Assembly (NCBI GenBank): GCA_020137815.1
Contig: CM035351.1
Span: forward strand, 6,655,397-6,719,396
Origin: Hormiphora californensis
Lineage: Eukaryota; Ctenophora; Tentaculata; Cydippida; Pleurobrachiidae
Direction of reading: 5' to 3'
Length of the DNA stretch: 64,000 bases
A program made the translations under genes and the position numbers. Under the pieces are notes generated by a model. It did not search any database and was not told where the DNA came from. It saw only the letters and a list, made by a program, of their open reading frames with translations. Positions 1 to 10,949 of this stretch are shown here, piece after piece (position 1 is the stretch's first letter; each line of letters begins with the position of its first letter).

Positions 1-344
1 AGACACAATAGTGTTCTGTAATTACAGATTTGGTGTGTTAGATCTCATCCTTGATGTGGAGAGTATCCGCCACATTCCCATTTATATGCGGTGTGGCTTT
101 GTCATAACATGCATACATGAATGCCCGGTTTGGAGAGGGCTGTCTTCGTGAGGCAAGTGTTATAGCTAGTAGCCGAATGAAGTTGTGAGGAATAAAACAA
201 ATAACATCTTTTCACCTTTCAGGAGTGTTTCACCCTTGACTTACCGGAGAAAACGCTACTATGCGACGTTTCAGTGACAATAGAGGTAATAAACACCCCC
301 CCCCCCCCCCACGTACTAACATTTCTCAGGAACACTGAGTATAA
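1..344. other. Non-genic stretch with a C homopolymer
   Basis: I see no supported gene here. The only notable structure is a run of 15 C at 296-310. Confidence 0.5.
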
Positions 345-532
345 TTATAGGAGAGGAGAGAGATAGAGAGATAGAGATAGGGAGAGATAGAGAGATAGAG
401 AGAGAGTACTAGGCAGTCGGATTGCACCTGACTCCACTTACACTCTAGGCCTAGCTCATTGCTGTACCAATTCCATTCCCTCCTTCCTCTCTCGCACACA
501 AATAATCTCTCTCTCCCTCTCTCTCCCTCTCT

Positions 533-598
<66 letters not shown>
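345..598. repeat. GA-rich tract and (CT)n microsatellite
   Basis: A degenerate GA/GATA tract (345-405) is followed by a CT array, pure from about 540 to 598. Open frames here (RE or SL dipeptide runs) are artefacts of the dinucleotide repeat. Confidence 0.95.
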
Positions 599-603
<5 letters not shown>

Positions 604-748
604 TGGGCCCACTCTTGTTCTTCAAGAAATATGAATATGTAGACCTACTGTTATGCGCTATATATCGTGTTTCTGAACAACTGTTGATCTGCATCACCTG
701 ACATGAATCTGAATAGGCCACACCTATACCACTGCTCAGTGCTCTATA

Positions 749-751
749 ATA

Positions 752-823
<72 letters not shown>

Positions 824-895
824 CACTCCCTCTCTATCACTCTCTCTCTCTCTCACACACACACACCCTCTCTCTCTCTCTCACACAATCCCTCT
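749..895. repeat. (CA)n microsatellite grading into (CT)n
   Basis: A nearly pure CA array occupies 751-820, then alternating CT and CA blocks to 895, ending against a G run. The mirror arrangement (C run then CT/CA blocks) occurs at 2881-3246. Confidence 0.95.
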
Positions 896-902
896 CTCGG
901 GG

Positions 903-1015
903 GGGTTCCCATGGTATACTTTGGTATACTTTGGCACTTTCCACAACTTTTTCAGCAATTTTCCATATACCAAAGTATACCAAAGTATACCAAGGTGTAC
1001 CAAAGTATACCATAA
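903..1015. repeat. Short palindromic element, left copy
   Basis: Two GGTATACTTTGG units are followed, after a roughly 35-bp spacer, by three or four CCAAAGTATACC units, so the strand folds on itself. The left flank reads GGGGGTTCCCAT. A sister copy in the same orientation lies at 2784-2885, flanked on its right by ATGGGAACCCCC. The two copies with their flanks therefore act as terminal inverted repeats around everything between them. Confidence 0.8.
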
Positions 1016-1150
1016 AAATCTTGAAAATGGTAAAATTTAAGCGATAAGATAATATAATTGACTAAATTTGTAAAACTACATCCTTATTTCGTTAAAAATT
1101 GGTAATATAACGCTTATTAAACCGATTTTTACGTTCATGTTACATCATCC

Positions 1151-1205
1151 GGCTAGTGCTCAAGGCTGGCCACTCAGTGGCCAGGGTTCGATTCCCGGTG
1201 AAGGC
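1151..1205 (+). repeat. tRNA-like (Pol III A/B box) module, possible SINE head
   Basis: A canonical B box, GGTTCGATTCC, stands at about 1187-1197, preceded about 34 bp upstream by an A-box-like TAGTGCTCAAGG. Between them is a perfect 8-bp stem (CTGGCCAC / GTGGCCAG) with a 3-nt loop. The acceptor-stem halves do not pair, so a working tRNA is unlikely. A second degenerate tRNA-like module is at 27899-27975. Confidence 0.5.
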
Positions 1206-1447
1206 AATTTTTGAAAAAATTTTGGAGACTTTACCAAATAGTATTTGAACATTTTCTTGACTTTTTAAAAAGTTTTTTATCATACTCAAATGGGTCCCAA
1301 TTTGTCAAACTCCAGTTTTCTGACTCACCATTTTATAGGCAAAATATTTTTCATGAATTTAGCCTATTTAGCACCAATGTCCAATTTTATGAGTTAAGAA
1401 AGTTTAAACAAGATGTTTTAAAGCCTTAACTGTTGTAAATTAACACT

Positions 1448-2758
1448 TTAAGGGTACACCTGGCGTTTTTCATCATCGAGTGCCCAACCAAATGACTTCA
1501 CCAGGGTTTAGGCCATACAAAATGGACCTCAAATATGCAATTTTAGCCCTAAAGTCGAATTCATATTTTTGCTACAGCCTATTTTCAAAGTGGCGTTTTT
1601 TCAATTTTTGTTGAAATTTTTAACCTCAGGACCACTTTTTTTGAGATAGAAACATTAAATTCTTGGAATTTGAAGAGAATATAAAGGTGAATAAGCCCAA
1701 AGAAGGATTTTTGAAATGGAGCTTATTTCTGGCCATGAGAACGGTTTACTTTTTTGCTTCTTTGACACGCTAGCTGAGAATGTTCCCATGCTTCATTAGA
1801 GATGAAAATCCGGAAATAGTTGCTCAAAACGATTATCTATGTGGCCCAACAATTTTGGAACTTTCCCGCCAAAGATGTGGTGTACAGAGCTTTTTTTGTG
1901 AAACCTGTCTTTTTGAAAAAGAGGGAAATTCCCTGTATCTCAAAAACGGATGATCGTAGAGACCTGGGACCAAGCTTAATCGATTCAGAAGGTCCGATTT
2001 TGGGGGGGTCTTCTGAGAGACATTTTGCTCCTACTCCAACCGTTTTTGCTGTTATTGCGAAAAAGGTATCAGCAAGTAAGGGGGAAATCAGCCCGAAGCA
2101 GGCTACTGGAATAGAGTTGTTTCCCCTTTTCATAGAATTGGTTTTTTGCAATTATAGCAACATCGGTTGGAGTAGGAGCAAAATGTCTCTCAGAAGACCC
2201 CCCCAAAATCGGACCTTCTGAATCGATTAAGCTTGGTCCCAGGTCTCTACGATCATCCGTTTTTGAGATACAGGGAATTTCCCTCTTTTTCAAAAAGACA
2301 GGTTTCACAAAAAAAGCTCTGTACACCACATCTTTGGCGGGAAAGTTCCAAAATTTTTGGGCCACATAGATAATCGTTTTGAGCAACTATTTCCGGATTT
2401 TCATCTCTAATGAAGCATGGGAACATTCTCAGCTAGCGTGTCAAAGAAGCAAAAAAGTAAACCGTTCTCATGGCCAGAAATAAGCTCCATTTCAAAAATC
2501 CTTCTTTGGGCTTATTCACCTTTATATTCTCTTCAAATTCCAAGAATTTAATGTTTCTATCTCAAAAAAAGTGGTCCTGAGGTTAAAAATTTCAACAAAA
2601 ATTGAAAAAACGCCACTTTGAAAATAGGCTGTAGCAAAAATATGAATTCGACTTTAGGGCTAAAATTGCATATTTGAGGTCCATTTTGTATGGCCTAAAC
2701 CCTGGTGAAGTCATTTGGTTGGGCACTCGATGATGAAAAACGCCAGGTGTACCCTTAA
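1448..2758. mobile_element. Foldback element with TTAA termini, copy 1
   Basis: The segment is a giant inverted repeat: the 600-bp left arm, starting TTAAGGGTACACCTGG, returns as its reverse complement ending CCAGGTGTACCCTTAA, around a non-palindromic centre of roughly 100 bp (about 2050-2160). TTAA borders both ends, the target-site signature of piggyBac-type elements, though TTAA also belongs to the inverted repeat itself. There is no transposase, so it would be non-autonomous. The open frames within the arms are mirror images of each other and not credible genes. Copy 2 is at 7811-9124. Confidence 0.88.
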
Positions 2759-2783
2759 AGTACGTAAAGCTATTAAAAAGATA

Positions 2784-2880
2784 TGGTATACTTTGGTATA
2801 CTTTGGTACTTTCCACATAATTTTTTGGGATTTTCCATATACCAAAGTATACCAAAGTATACCAAAGTATACCATGGGAA

Positions 2881-2885
<5 letters not shown>
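2784..2885. repeat. Short palindromic element, right copy
   Basis: It has the same GGTATACTTTGG / CCAAAGTATACC foldback as 903-1015, with the same internal words (ACTTTCCACA, TTTTCCATATACC). It ends ATGGGAACCCCCCC immediately before a CT array. Confidence 0.8.
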
Positions 2886-3246
<361 letters not shown>

Positions 3247-4080
3247 CGCGGTAGCTACTTCATGTGGCAGTGCACACAATACATCACGCCTGGGTAGCCC
3301 GCCAAACAGCCTGGATAATATAATGGTCGACGGTTTAGCTGCTGAGAATTATGAGTAGTGAGTATACGAAAAGCGACGGGCCGGGTCCTTTGTGCTTCTC
3401 GGCCCCGAGTCCTTTGTGTATCTTGGCCAGCTGCACTTCTCGACCTGTGGGCCGTGAAAAAGGAAGAGAGACAGAGAGACAGAAAAAGTGAGAGAAAGAG
3501 AGACGAGAATGGTATGCACAGAGGAATAATATTAATAGGGCCCTAGCTAGACAACTATTATATTTACCTCAATAATATATCTCCATTGTTTTCTAACTCC
3601 CATACTCCAACAGGTGCGAGACGCCCTTCGAAATACACGATCCACATCATACCTACTTCTGGGGAGAGTGATCCTGTCGAACAGTGTAACCAGTGGTCAC
3701 GGTCTTGTCCAGTGGGAACATGCCTGCTCAAAACGGGGCACAACGGTCACCGAGTGGCAACCAATCCAGCCATAATAATCAGTGTGGGAACACTCTATAT
3801 AATTGATGTTGAATGGGAATTTAAAGATATGATTGTGTGTGTGTGGTAATGATATTTGAAAGTGCGATAGGTACTGGAGTGAAAACAGTCCTGTTTTGAG
3901 AGTGAGAGAGAGTTTGTGAGAGAGAATCAATTGAATTTAGGAAGATGGTTTATTAGGATAAATCGCTAATTGCATTTTTGAATCTTTTGGATGCTATTAA
4001 AAAATGAGTTTTGGTAGTTTTAGAGAAACAGTCCAGTACATCGAAACCAGTCATTTGTTCAATGTTCCTGATCCCGTTCC
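3247..4080. other. Non-genic stretch
   Basis: No credible gene was found. Short frames (for example 3586-3849) have no recognisable motif. GA-rich patches occur at about 3462-3510 and 3898-3925. Confidence 0.5.
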
Positions 4081-4227
4081 TTCCGTCCTTCATATTTCTC
4101 ATTCTCTCATTCTCGCTCTCTCGAGTCTCATTCTTTCTCTCTCTATCATTTCTCTCTCTCTCTCTCTCTTCTCTCCTCGTCATTCTCTCTCGTCTCGATC
4201 CTCCATCTCTCATCTCTCGTCGTCGTC

Positions 4228-4309
<82 letters not shown>

Positions 4310-4378
4310 GTCGTGTCTCTCGCTTTATTGAATAACATCATCGTGTAATGAGGCGAGGCCATTGTCTATATGTACAGA

Positions 4379-4418
<40 letters not shown>
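4081..4418. repeat. (CT)n array followed by (GA)n array
   Basis: CT-rich from 4090, pure at about 4232-4306; after a 70-bp gap a GA array covers 4376-4418. CT and GA arms in this order could pair as a hairpin. Confidence 0.95.
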
Positions 4419-4420
<2 letters not shown>

Positions 4421-5909
4421 ATAACGTCTTAGAATTTAACAGTACTTACAGCCGAAGGGCGTGCCTATAAAACACTCACTTTACACACAATCTCACAGAC
4501 TGTCTTAGAACCTTCTTTCCTGACTCGTTTTGATGGGTATTTGCCTGGCCTCTTTTTGGAACGACACAATAGAACCCAACACAGAGGCTCTAACATTGTC
4601 CACGAGACAAACCTCTGCATGTCTTTCAGGCATCACGCTGGTCCGTTCTTGCATGTTTCGCTCCCGAGAACAGAGAACGGAGCGAAGAGAGCGGCCAGGC
4701 ATCGCACTGACAAATCTTCTAGACCTTGACTCAATCCTTAAAAAAGGCAGAATGCCAGAATAGTTTAATACTTTGGACTATGAAGTATGAATGGGATCAG
4801 TACAGTGCATACAGCACATTTCTCTCTTTCTCCTGTACTATCTCTTTCACCAATTCTCCAATGACTTTGTGTGTGTGTGTTGATGAATTACGGGCAACAA
4901 AAGTCTTGACGGAGAGATCCAAGTGATCTAGTGGGAGAGAGTCACAGAGAAAGAGACAGTGAAGGAAAGAGCGAGACGAAGGAGAGAGAGAGAACTGGTA
5001 CCAATTTCTGCTATTGTTTGATCAACACCACGTGCTTTACCTGTCTCTGGACCAATCACTGTATCCAGATTTCTCTACCTTCTTCACCCTTCATTCGTGG
5101 CTATCATAATTCCTGCGAGTCTTGAGAGGGACTGAGAGAGAGAGAGAGAGTGTGTGTGTGTGAGAGAGAGAGAACAGATCGCTCAGCGACGAGTGTAGAA
5201 AACCCGACCAAAATGATGAAGAAAGGGAAAGATGAAGATAGACAGGGAGAGAAGGAAAGAAAGAGAGAAGCAGAGAGCGAGTGGTCGAAGCTATTATGCG
5301 ACACACAGATGGTCCCAAAGCCACGCCCTCTCTCAGATTCCGCGCGCGCTCAACTTTTATCTGTATGCAAAGTACACAATTGTGATCGCTACATAAACAC
5401 TGAACCATGTGGGCGCGCGCCGTTTGTACATAAAATGTATTCCTAGACTATACATTTTATGTATTTGCACAGAAACGAACAAACACCTTAACTTGTTGAT
5501 TGTGAAAATGGCAATGGCTATCAAATTTTAAATATTCATTCTGGCGATATACCGCAACTGTCTGACATGCCCTCAGTTCTCTTATTCGACACTCTAACTG
5601 TGTCTCCCAGGCTCTCTACAGCATTCGAGAACATTTAGAACATCCGATTATCATGTCTCATGTTATCTATCACATTCTATAACCCCACAAAGTTCACACT
5701 CTTCAGTTCTCTGCTTCACTTCCTTCCTCTTCGTCTTCCTCATCTTCAGAGAATTCTGCCCCACCCTGAACAACCCGCATTCCTGGAGAGAGGAGGAGGA
5801 TTATAGAGACAGAGAGAAAAGGGAGGAGGAAGATTGTCATGGGATGCTGATAAGTGTATGATAATTTAGTCTTGATTGACTGTAGATGCAGTCAGCTAGA
5901 AATGGTACA
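4419..5909. other. Mostly non-genic, with a possible minus-strand acidic terminal exon at 5703-5782
   Basis: GA-rich patches lie near 4940-5000 and 5130-5175. A small inverted repeat, ACATAAAATGTAT with ATACATTTTATGT, is at about 5428-5462. On the minus strand, a pyrimidine-rich acceptor at 5783-5784 opens a short frame ending EDEEDEEEGSEAEN and a stop at 5703. This looks like the acidic C-terminal exon of some protein, but I could not find its upstream exons. Confidence 0.3.
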
Positions 5910-6098
5910 GTATATATAGTACATAACGTTCTGCACGCAGTGCAAGCGCGCCATATACGCTCTGCACTGCAGAGCGTATATGGAGGTGAAATGCACGACA
6001 GCGGAGCTGGAGTGCATTTCACATCTATATTGCACGAGTGAAACGAGTGCGATATAGGACCGCTTGCACATGCCGTGCAGGACGTTATTGAGTATATA
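5910..6098. repeat. Cloverleaf-like cluster of inverted repeats
   Basis: An outer pair (about 5910-5948 with 6061-6098, including CTGCACGCAGTGCAAGCG against CGCTTGCACATGCCGTGCAG) encloses three consecutive hairpins: CCATATACGCTCTGCA with its complement (5951-5983), GAAATGCAC with GTGCATTTC (5988-6020), and ATATTGCACGAGTG with CGAGTGCGATAT (6027-6056). The DNA could extrude as a four-armed structure. It is probably a MITE. Confidence 0.75.
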
Positions 6099-7286
6099 TT
6101 CCGCGAGAAAACACATGACAAGCAAAACAATCATAATTTTGGGTGATTACACACAGAGAGATGTGACAAAACAAGGTACAAACTAAGCAAAACTAGACAA
6201 AATACACTTCTACACCGGTTACACACAAGGGAGAGAAGGTCTGATAGTTTGAAACAGTGAAAAGAAGAGAGAGATAAAGAGAGAGATGCGAGAGAGGGAG
6301 ATTGGAATTCTTGGAAATAGCAAACAACAAAACGTGTAAGGGGATAATTAGTGAGAGAAAGAGGGAGAGTGAGTGTAAAATGGCAGACTGTGTGTCGTGT
6401 AGTACCTTGTCAGTCATATTCTGTGTGTTTGTGTGTGAATAAGGTGTAAAAACACATTTCTCACTTATATCCCGCTACCTCTATATCTGCACGCTCCCGC
6501 GGAAGCACAGTGCATATTTCAGCGTGCAAATGGTCGCGCACAGCGGGAGTGATATGTGCACTCGCGGTATATATATGCCATATAAATAAAGGCCCAATAA
6601 AAGGCCTGTCAGAGCATTTTCCTGACAGTAAAAGGCCGAGAAGTAGTTGAACAGACGCCAGATGGTCACGTATAATAGACTACTAGGCCAGAAGACAATA
6701 TCAACTTCCACTGGAAGTTCCAGAGTGAGAAAGGTGTGGTCGTGAATGGTTTTGAAGAAAGAGTCAGTGAGGGCGCCAGGTGTATGGCCACTGATATTGG
6801 CCACACTCGATCTGAGATAGAGTTAACATAGGGCCTGAAAACCTGACTGACTATTATTCAAAAATTGTTTGATCTACCGAGCCCTCACAGAGCGGGCTAT
6901 TATATAAATTGCAGTGTGAGCCAAGACAAAAAGTTTTGTGTGATTGGGTTCATTCAGGTTTTCACTCTTTCTTCAGAATAGAAAAAACAATATCCAGTGA
7001 ACACTAGCTAAATGGCTATAAAAACTATACTAGCTAAATGGCTATAAAAACTTACTGGGGGATTCGACATAGAAGTCGGGCGTTGATCTCTCACTAGCGC
7101 AACCAGAAGCAGGGGTACATCGTGGTTCTCTACTCTCCCCGTCCGGTAACCACAGCACTGATACCCCCCACTTCCTGTGAATGGGTGAGTCCACCTTTCG
7201 AGCCTGAAATAAAAAGGAGTTACGTCATGTTGTGGTACAAAGAATTTCAAGGAATGGTACAGGAAATCATGAACCAGATCCAACTG
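6099..7286. other. Non-genic stretch with GC-rich inverted repeats
   Basis: Further imperfect inverted repeats surround 6475-6590 (TGCACGC and GCGGGAG words in both orientations). A 24-bp direct duplication containing CTAGCTAAATGGCTATAAAA occurs at about 7004-7050. Open frames at 6481-6804 (-) and 7122-7340 (+) have plausible composition but no recognisable motif or splice context. Confidence 0.4.
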
Positions 7287-7287
7287 A

Positions 7288-7731
7288 GGGCGCGATCACA
7301 CCAGGATCTTCGAAACAGTTGCTTTGAAGAACCAAGTTGAATCACACACAGATCTTTCCTTAAGTTGGTGCAAGTACGATCCTTATATGGAGCGAGCTCG
7401 CTCTCTCCAATCTTATCCCCTCTTTCGAGCTCTCTCTCCCACTCGCTCTTTCTCCCCATATAAGGGATAATTGCGCGGGAGAGAGTGAGTGCGAGAGAGA
7501 GCTCGAAAGAGGGGATAACATTGGAGAGAGCGAGCTCGCTCCATATAAGGGATAATTAAGCGCGAGAGAGAGTGAGTGCGAGAGAGAGCTCAAAAGAAGG
7601 GATAACATTGGAGAGAGCGAGCTCGCTCCATATAAGGATCGTACTTGCACCAACTAAAGGAAAGATCTGTGTGTGATTCAACTTGGTTCTTCGAAGCAAT
7701 TGTTTCGAAGATCCTGGTGTGATCGCGCCCT
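7288..7731. mobile_element. Foldback MITE with GGGCGCGATCACACC ends
   Basis: The left arm, beginning GGGCGCGATCACACCAGG, runs through about 7412 and returns inverted at about 7605-7731, ending CCTGGTGTGATCGCGCCC. The middle contains two tandem copies of a roughly 100-bp unit (CCATATAAGGGATAATT, GAGTGAGTGCGAGAGAGAG, GAGCGAGCTCGCTCC). Flanks read TGA on both sides, consistent with a short target duplication. No coding capacity. Confidence 0.8.
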
Positions 7732-7810
7732 GAATAACTAAAATACTTCGAGTTGCTGGGTGAATGGATGTTTATAGTACCCACTGCCCACTGAATCCCA
7801 CTCACCCAGC

Positions 7811-9124
7811 TTAAGGGTACACCTGGCGTTTTTCATCATCGAGTGCCCAACCAAATGACTTCACCAGGGTTTAGGTCATACAAAATGGACCTCAAATATG
7901 CAATTTTAGCCCTAAAGTCGAATTCATATTTTTGCTACAGCCTATTTTCAAAGTGGCGTTTTTTCAATTTTTGTTGGAATTTTTAACCTCAGGACCACCT
8001 TTTTTGAGATAGAAACATTAAATTCTTAGAATTTGAAGAGAATATAAAGGTGAATAAGCCCAAAGAAGGATTTTTGAAATGGAGCTTATTTCTGGCCATG
8101 AGAACGGTTTACTTTTTTGCTTCTTTGACACGCTGGCTGAGAATGTTCCCATGCTTCATTAGAGATGAAAATCTGGAAATAGTTGCTCAAAACGATCATC
8201 TATGTGGCCCAAAAATTTTGGAACTTTCCCACCAAAGATGCGGTGTACAGAGCTTGTTTTGTGAAACCCGTCTTTTTGAAAAAGAGGGAAACTCCCTGTA
8301 TCTCAAAAACGGATGGTCGTAGAGACCTGCGACCAAGCTTAATCGATTCAAAAGGTCCGATTTTGGGGGGGTCTTCTGAGAGACATTTGCTCCTACTCCA
8401 ACCGTTTTTGCTGTAATTGCAAAAAACCAATTCTATGAAAAGGGGGAACAACTCTATTCCAGTAGCCTGCTTCGGGCTGATTTCCCCCTTACTTGCTGAT
8501 ACCTTTTTCACAATTACAGCGAAAACGGTTGGAGTAGGAGCAAAATGTCTCTCAGAAGACCCCCCCCCCCAAAATCGTACCTTCTGAATCGATTAAGCTT
8601 GGTCGCAGGGCTCTACGATCATCCGTTTTTGAGATACAGGGAATTTCCCTCTTTTTCAAAAAGACGGGTTTCACAAAACAAGCTCTGTACACCGCATCTT
8701 TGGTGGGAAAGTTCCAAAATTTTTGGGCCACATAGATGATCGTTCTGAGCAACTATTTCCAGATTTTCATCTCTAATGAAGCATGGGAACATTCTCAGCC
8801 AGCGTGTCGAAGAAGCAAAAAAGTAAACCGTTCTCATGGCCAGAAATAAGCTCCATTTCAAAAATCCTTCTTTGGGCTTATTCACCTTTATATTCTCTTC
8901 AAATTCCAAGAATTTAATGTTTCTATATCAAAAAAAGTGGTCCTGAGGTTAAAAATTCCAACAAAAATTGAAAAAACGCCACTTTGAAAATAGGCTGTAG
9001 CAAAAATATGAATTCGACTTTAGGGCTAAAATTGCATATTTGAGGTCCATTTTGTATGACCTAAACCCTGGTGAAGTCATTTGGTTGGGCACTCGATGAT
9101 GAAAAACGCCAGGTGTACCCTTAA
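7811..9124. mobile_element. Foldback element with TTAA termini, copy 2
   Basis: Same family as 1448-2758: TTAAGGGTACACCTGG at the left end, CCAGGTGTACCCTTAA at the right, arms differing from copy 1 by scattered substitutions. The central non-palindromic loop (about 8405-8530) is the reverse complement of the copy 1 loop. Since the arms are symmetric, the loop alone sets orientation, so the two copies lie head-to-head. Confidence 0.88.
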
Positions 9125-10949
9125 TGTTGTGTGATTGAATCTGCATATCAATTACCAATTCTTGTTCCATAAAACTATGTTTATGTAACTACGGACATGT
9201 CCTTGCCGAACATCAATGACATCATTGGTGCACGAGAAAAGTTTATTGGAGCAACCCTTCTCGGAGCCAATACACGCCATGGACACAATGGTATTTGTTC
9301 GGAAACAATGGATATGCGCGGGGAATAACAAAACCTAGCTGATGTATAACTTCACATCACCAGGGACTGTTGCGGTTTTGTTGACGAAGGAGTTGCACTT
9401 TCCGGTATCATCCCGTCCTACATATTTTACCCGACACACGAGTCTCACTGTATCGAATATTCCTAGGCCTAAATCATATTTCTTATTCTATTTTTCTAAC
9501 ACAGATTTCTGACGATATGATATCGTACAAGATCTGCATTTTTTATTGTTTGTTTTCCCAATACGTTGAGCACATGTTTTATATCGATCAGTCGTTGTTT
9601 TTCTTAACCCATCCCCCCTCTCGTTCTCTCACTCAGCACTCTCCTTCCCATTCTCTTTCTCTTGATATGACTCAATTATGGGGGATAAACCCGGGGTTGT
9701 TGAACAAGGTAGAAGCTAAGGCCCGTGGAATAACAAGCCCGCCTAATAGACGCGATATCTCTCTCAGATGACGGCGTCGCTTTTTGTCATTCGTGCACTT
9801 TGTGTGTTTTCCCGAACTCCCTCAGACGCTCTTTCCCGCACCGGCGCATTGTATGAATAAATCAAGAACTCACCTCTTCTCCGCTATAAATTAACGTGAA
9901 AAACGCGGCAGAGACAGCACAAAAGTGATCACATAATATCCCATTGATATGGATCTATTATATGTGGTGGCCAGTATAGCTCTGATCAACTTTCATTAAA
10001 GTGACTCTAGTCGACTCTCGCCTCACTTCTAGCTGTATATGTCCTGTAGAAGCACAATCAACAAGCAGTTTCACAACCGCTTTTCCAGTCTACCCGGCGC
10101 TTTATAACACACACACGTGTCTGTATTGTGAGAACTATCTTGGAAAATTTCAATAACTTCAGTTCCAACAACATGTAGTTTAGTAACTTTATCCAGCTCC
10201 ATCATCATCCACCCTTGTCGGCACTTTGAATAGTTGGATATTAATGCAGCTTTTGTAGCCTATAGTTACTAGGGGGTTATGACAAGCAGCGTAATCCGGC
10301 ACTGTGGTCTCCTAACACACGGGCAGCATGCAGCAGACTCGTGGAGGGGTGAGTGTGTGGTCTGGAATAGTATGTGAACTCAGCACCAGTTTGAATGGTC
10401 TTTTAACGATCTTTTAATGGTCTGTCACAACTATATATTGAATAAGTCCGAGATTCATTTTTAGGTTGGTATTAAATCTGCCTACTGCTGCTGCATGAGG
10501 CGTGACATTCAAATAGAGTTCAACTTCATTCATTCCCAATCCCAGCTGCGGTTTCTTAATTTGCCTATCTTCCCATTGTTTCTTTTGTCATTGCTTCTTT
10601 GTATTCTCTCGTCACAAGCTGTGGCTAAGCACTGTTACTGTTTAACAAGCTCTGTCGTGAGAAGGGAGATATAAAAACGAGATCATTCAATTCCATATTA
10701 TCATAGGTGCCTACTTGTTATATTAGCATCATTGCATAGTGTGCTGCAGTACACAGGATTTATTCAAGGATTTTTATAGAATATATGTTCTCACTATAAA
10801 ATCAAATCTTTGAATAAACCCCCAGTCAGAGAATAAGGATCGGTTGATTGTTTATTAGCCGCATATCAGTGAGAAAGTTTTGTTTTCTCCTGGACAAAAT
10901 GAGTAGACGGGGTTTTTATTTTAGATTTTATTGTAATCCCCAGTCAGTA
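9125..10949. other. Non-genic stretch upstream of the protease gene
   Basis: No gene recognised. The frame at 9517-9771 has no motif. The promoter and 5' leader of the protease gene should lie at the right end; I see no distinctive element. Confidence 0.5.

Noticed and set aside
326-862. Long open frames with RE, SL or VC dipeptide runs in microsatellites (also 2711-3358, 4004-4348, 45454-45801, 50699-51081, 51695-52118)
   Set aside because: They follow from the absence of stop codons in (CT)n, (GA)n and (CA)n on either strand; no flanking coding context.
1820-2386. Open frames translating YVAQ.FWNFPAKDVVYRAFF in both arms of the foldback elements (also 8183-8752)
   Set aside because: They are mirror images in the palindrome, short, and end differently in each arm; no transposase motif.
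6481-6804. 107-residue minus-strand frame with a hydrophobic stretch
   Set aside because: No splice partner and no motif; its C-terminal half runs into a GC-rich inverted-repeat cluster.
7122-7340. Plausible-looking plus-strand frame with PPFEPEIKRSYVMLWYKEF
   Set aside because: It runs into the foldback MITE; no neighbouring exons or domain. Possibly a gene remnant, but not supportable.
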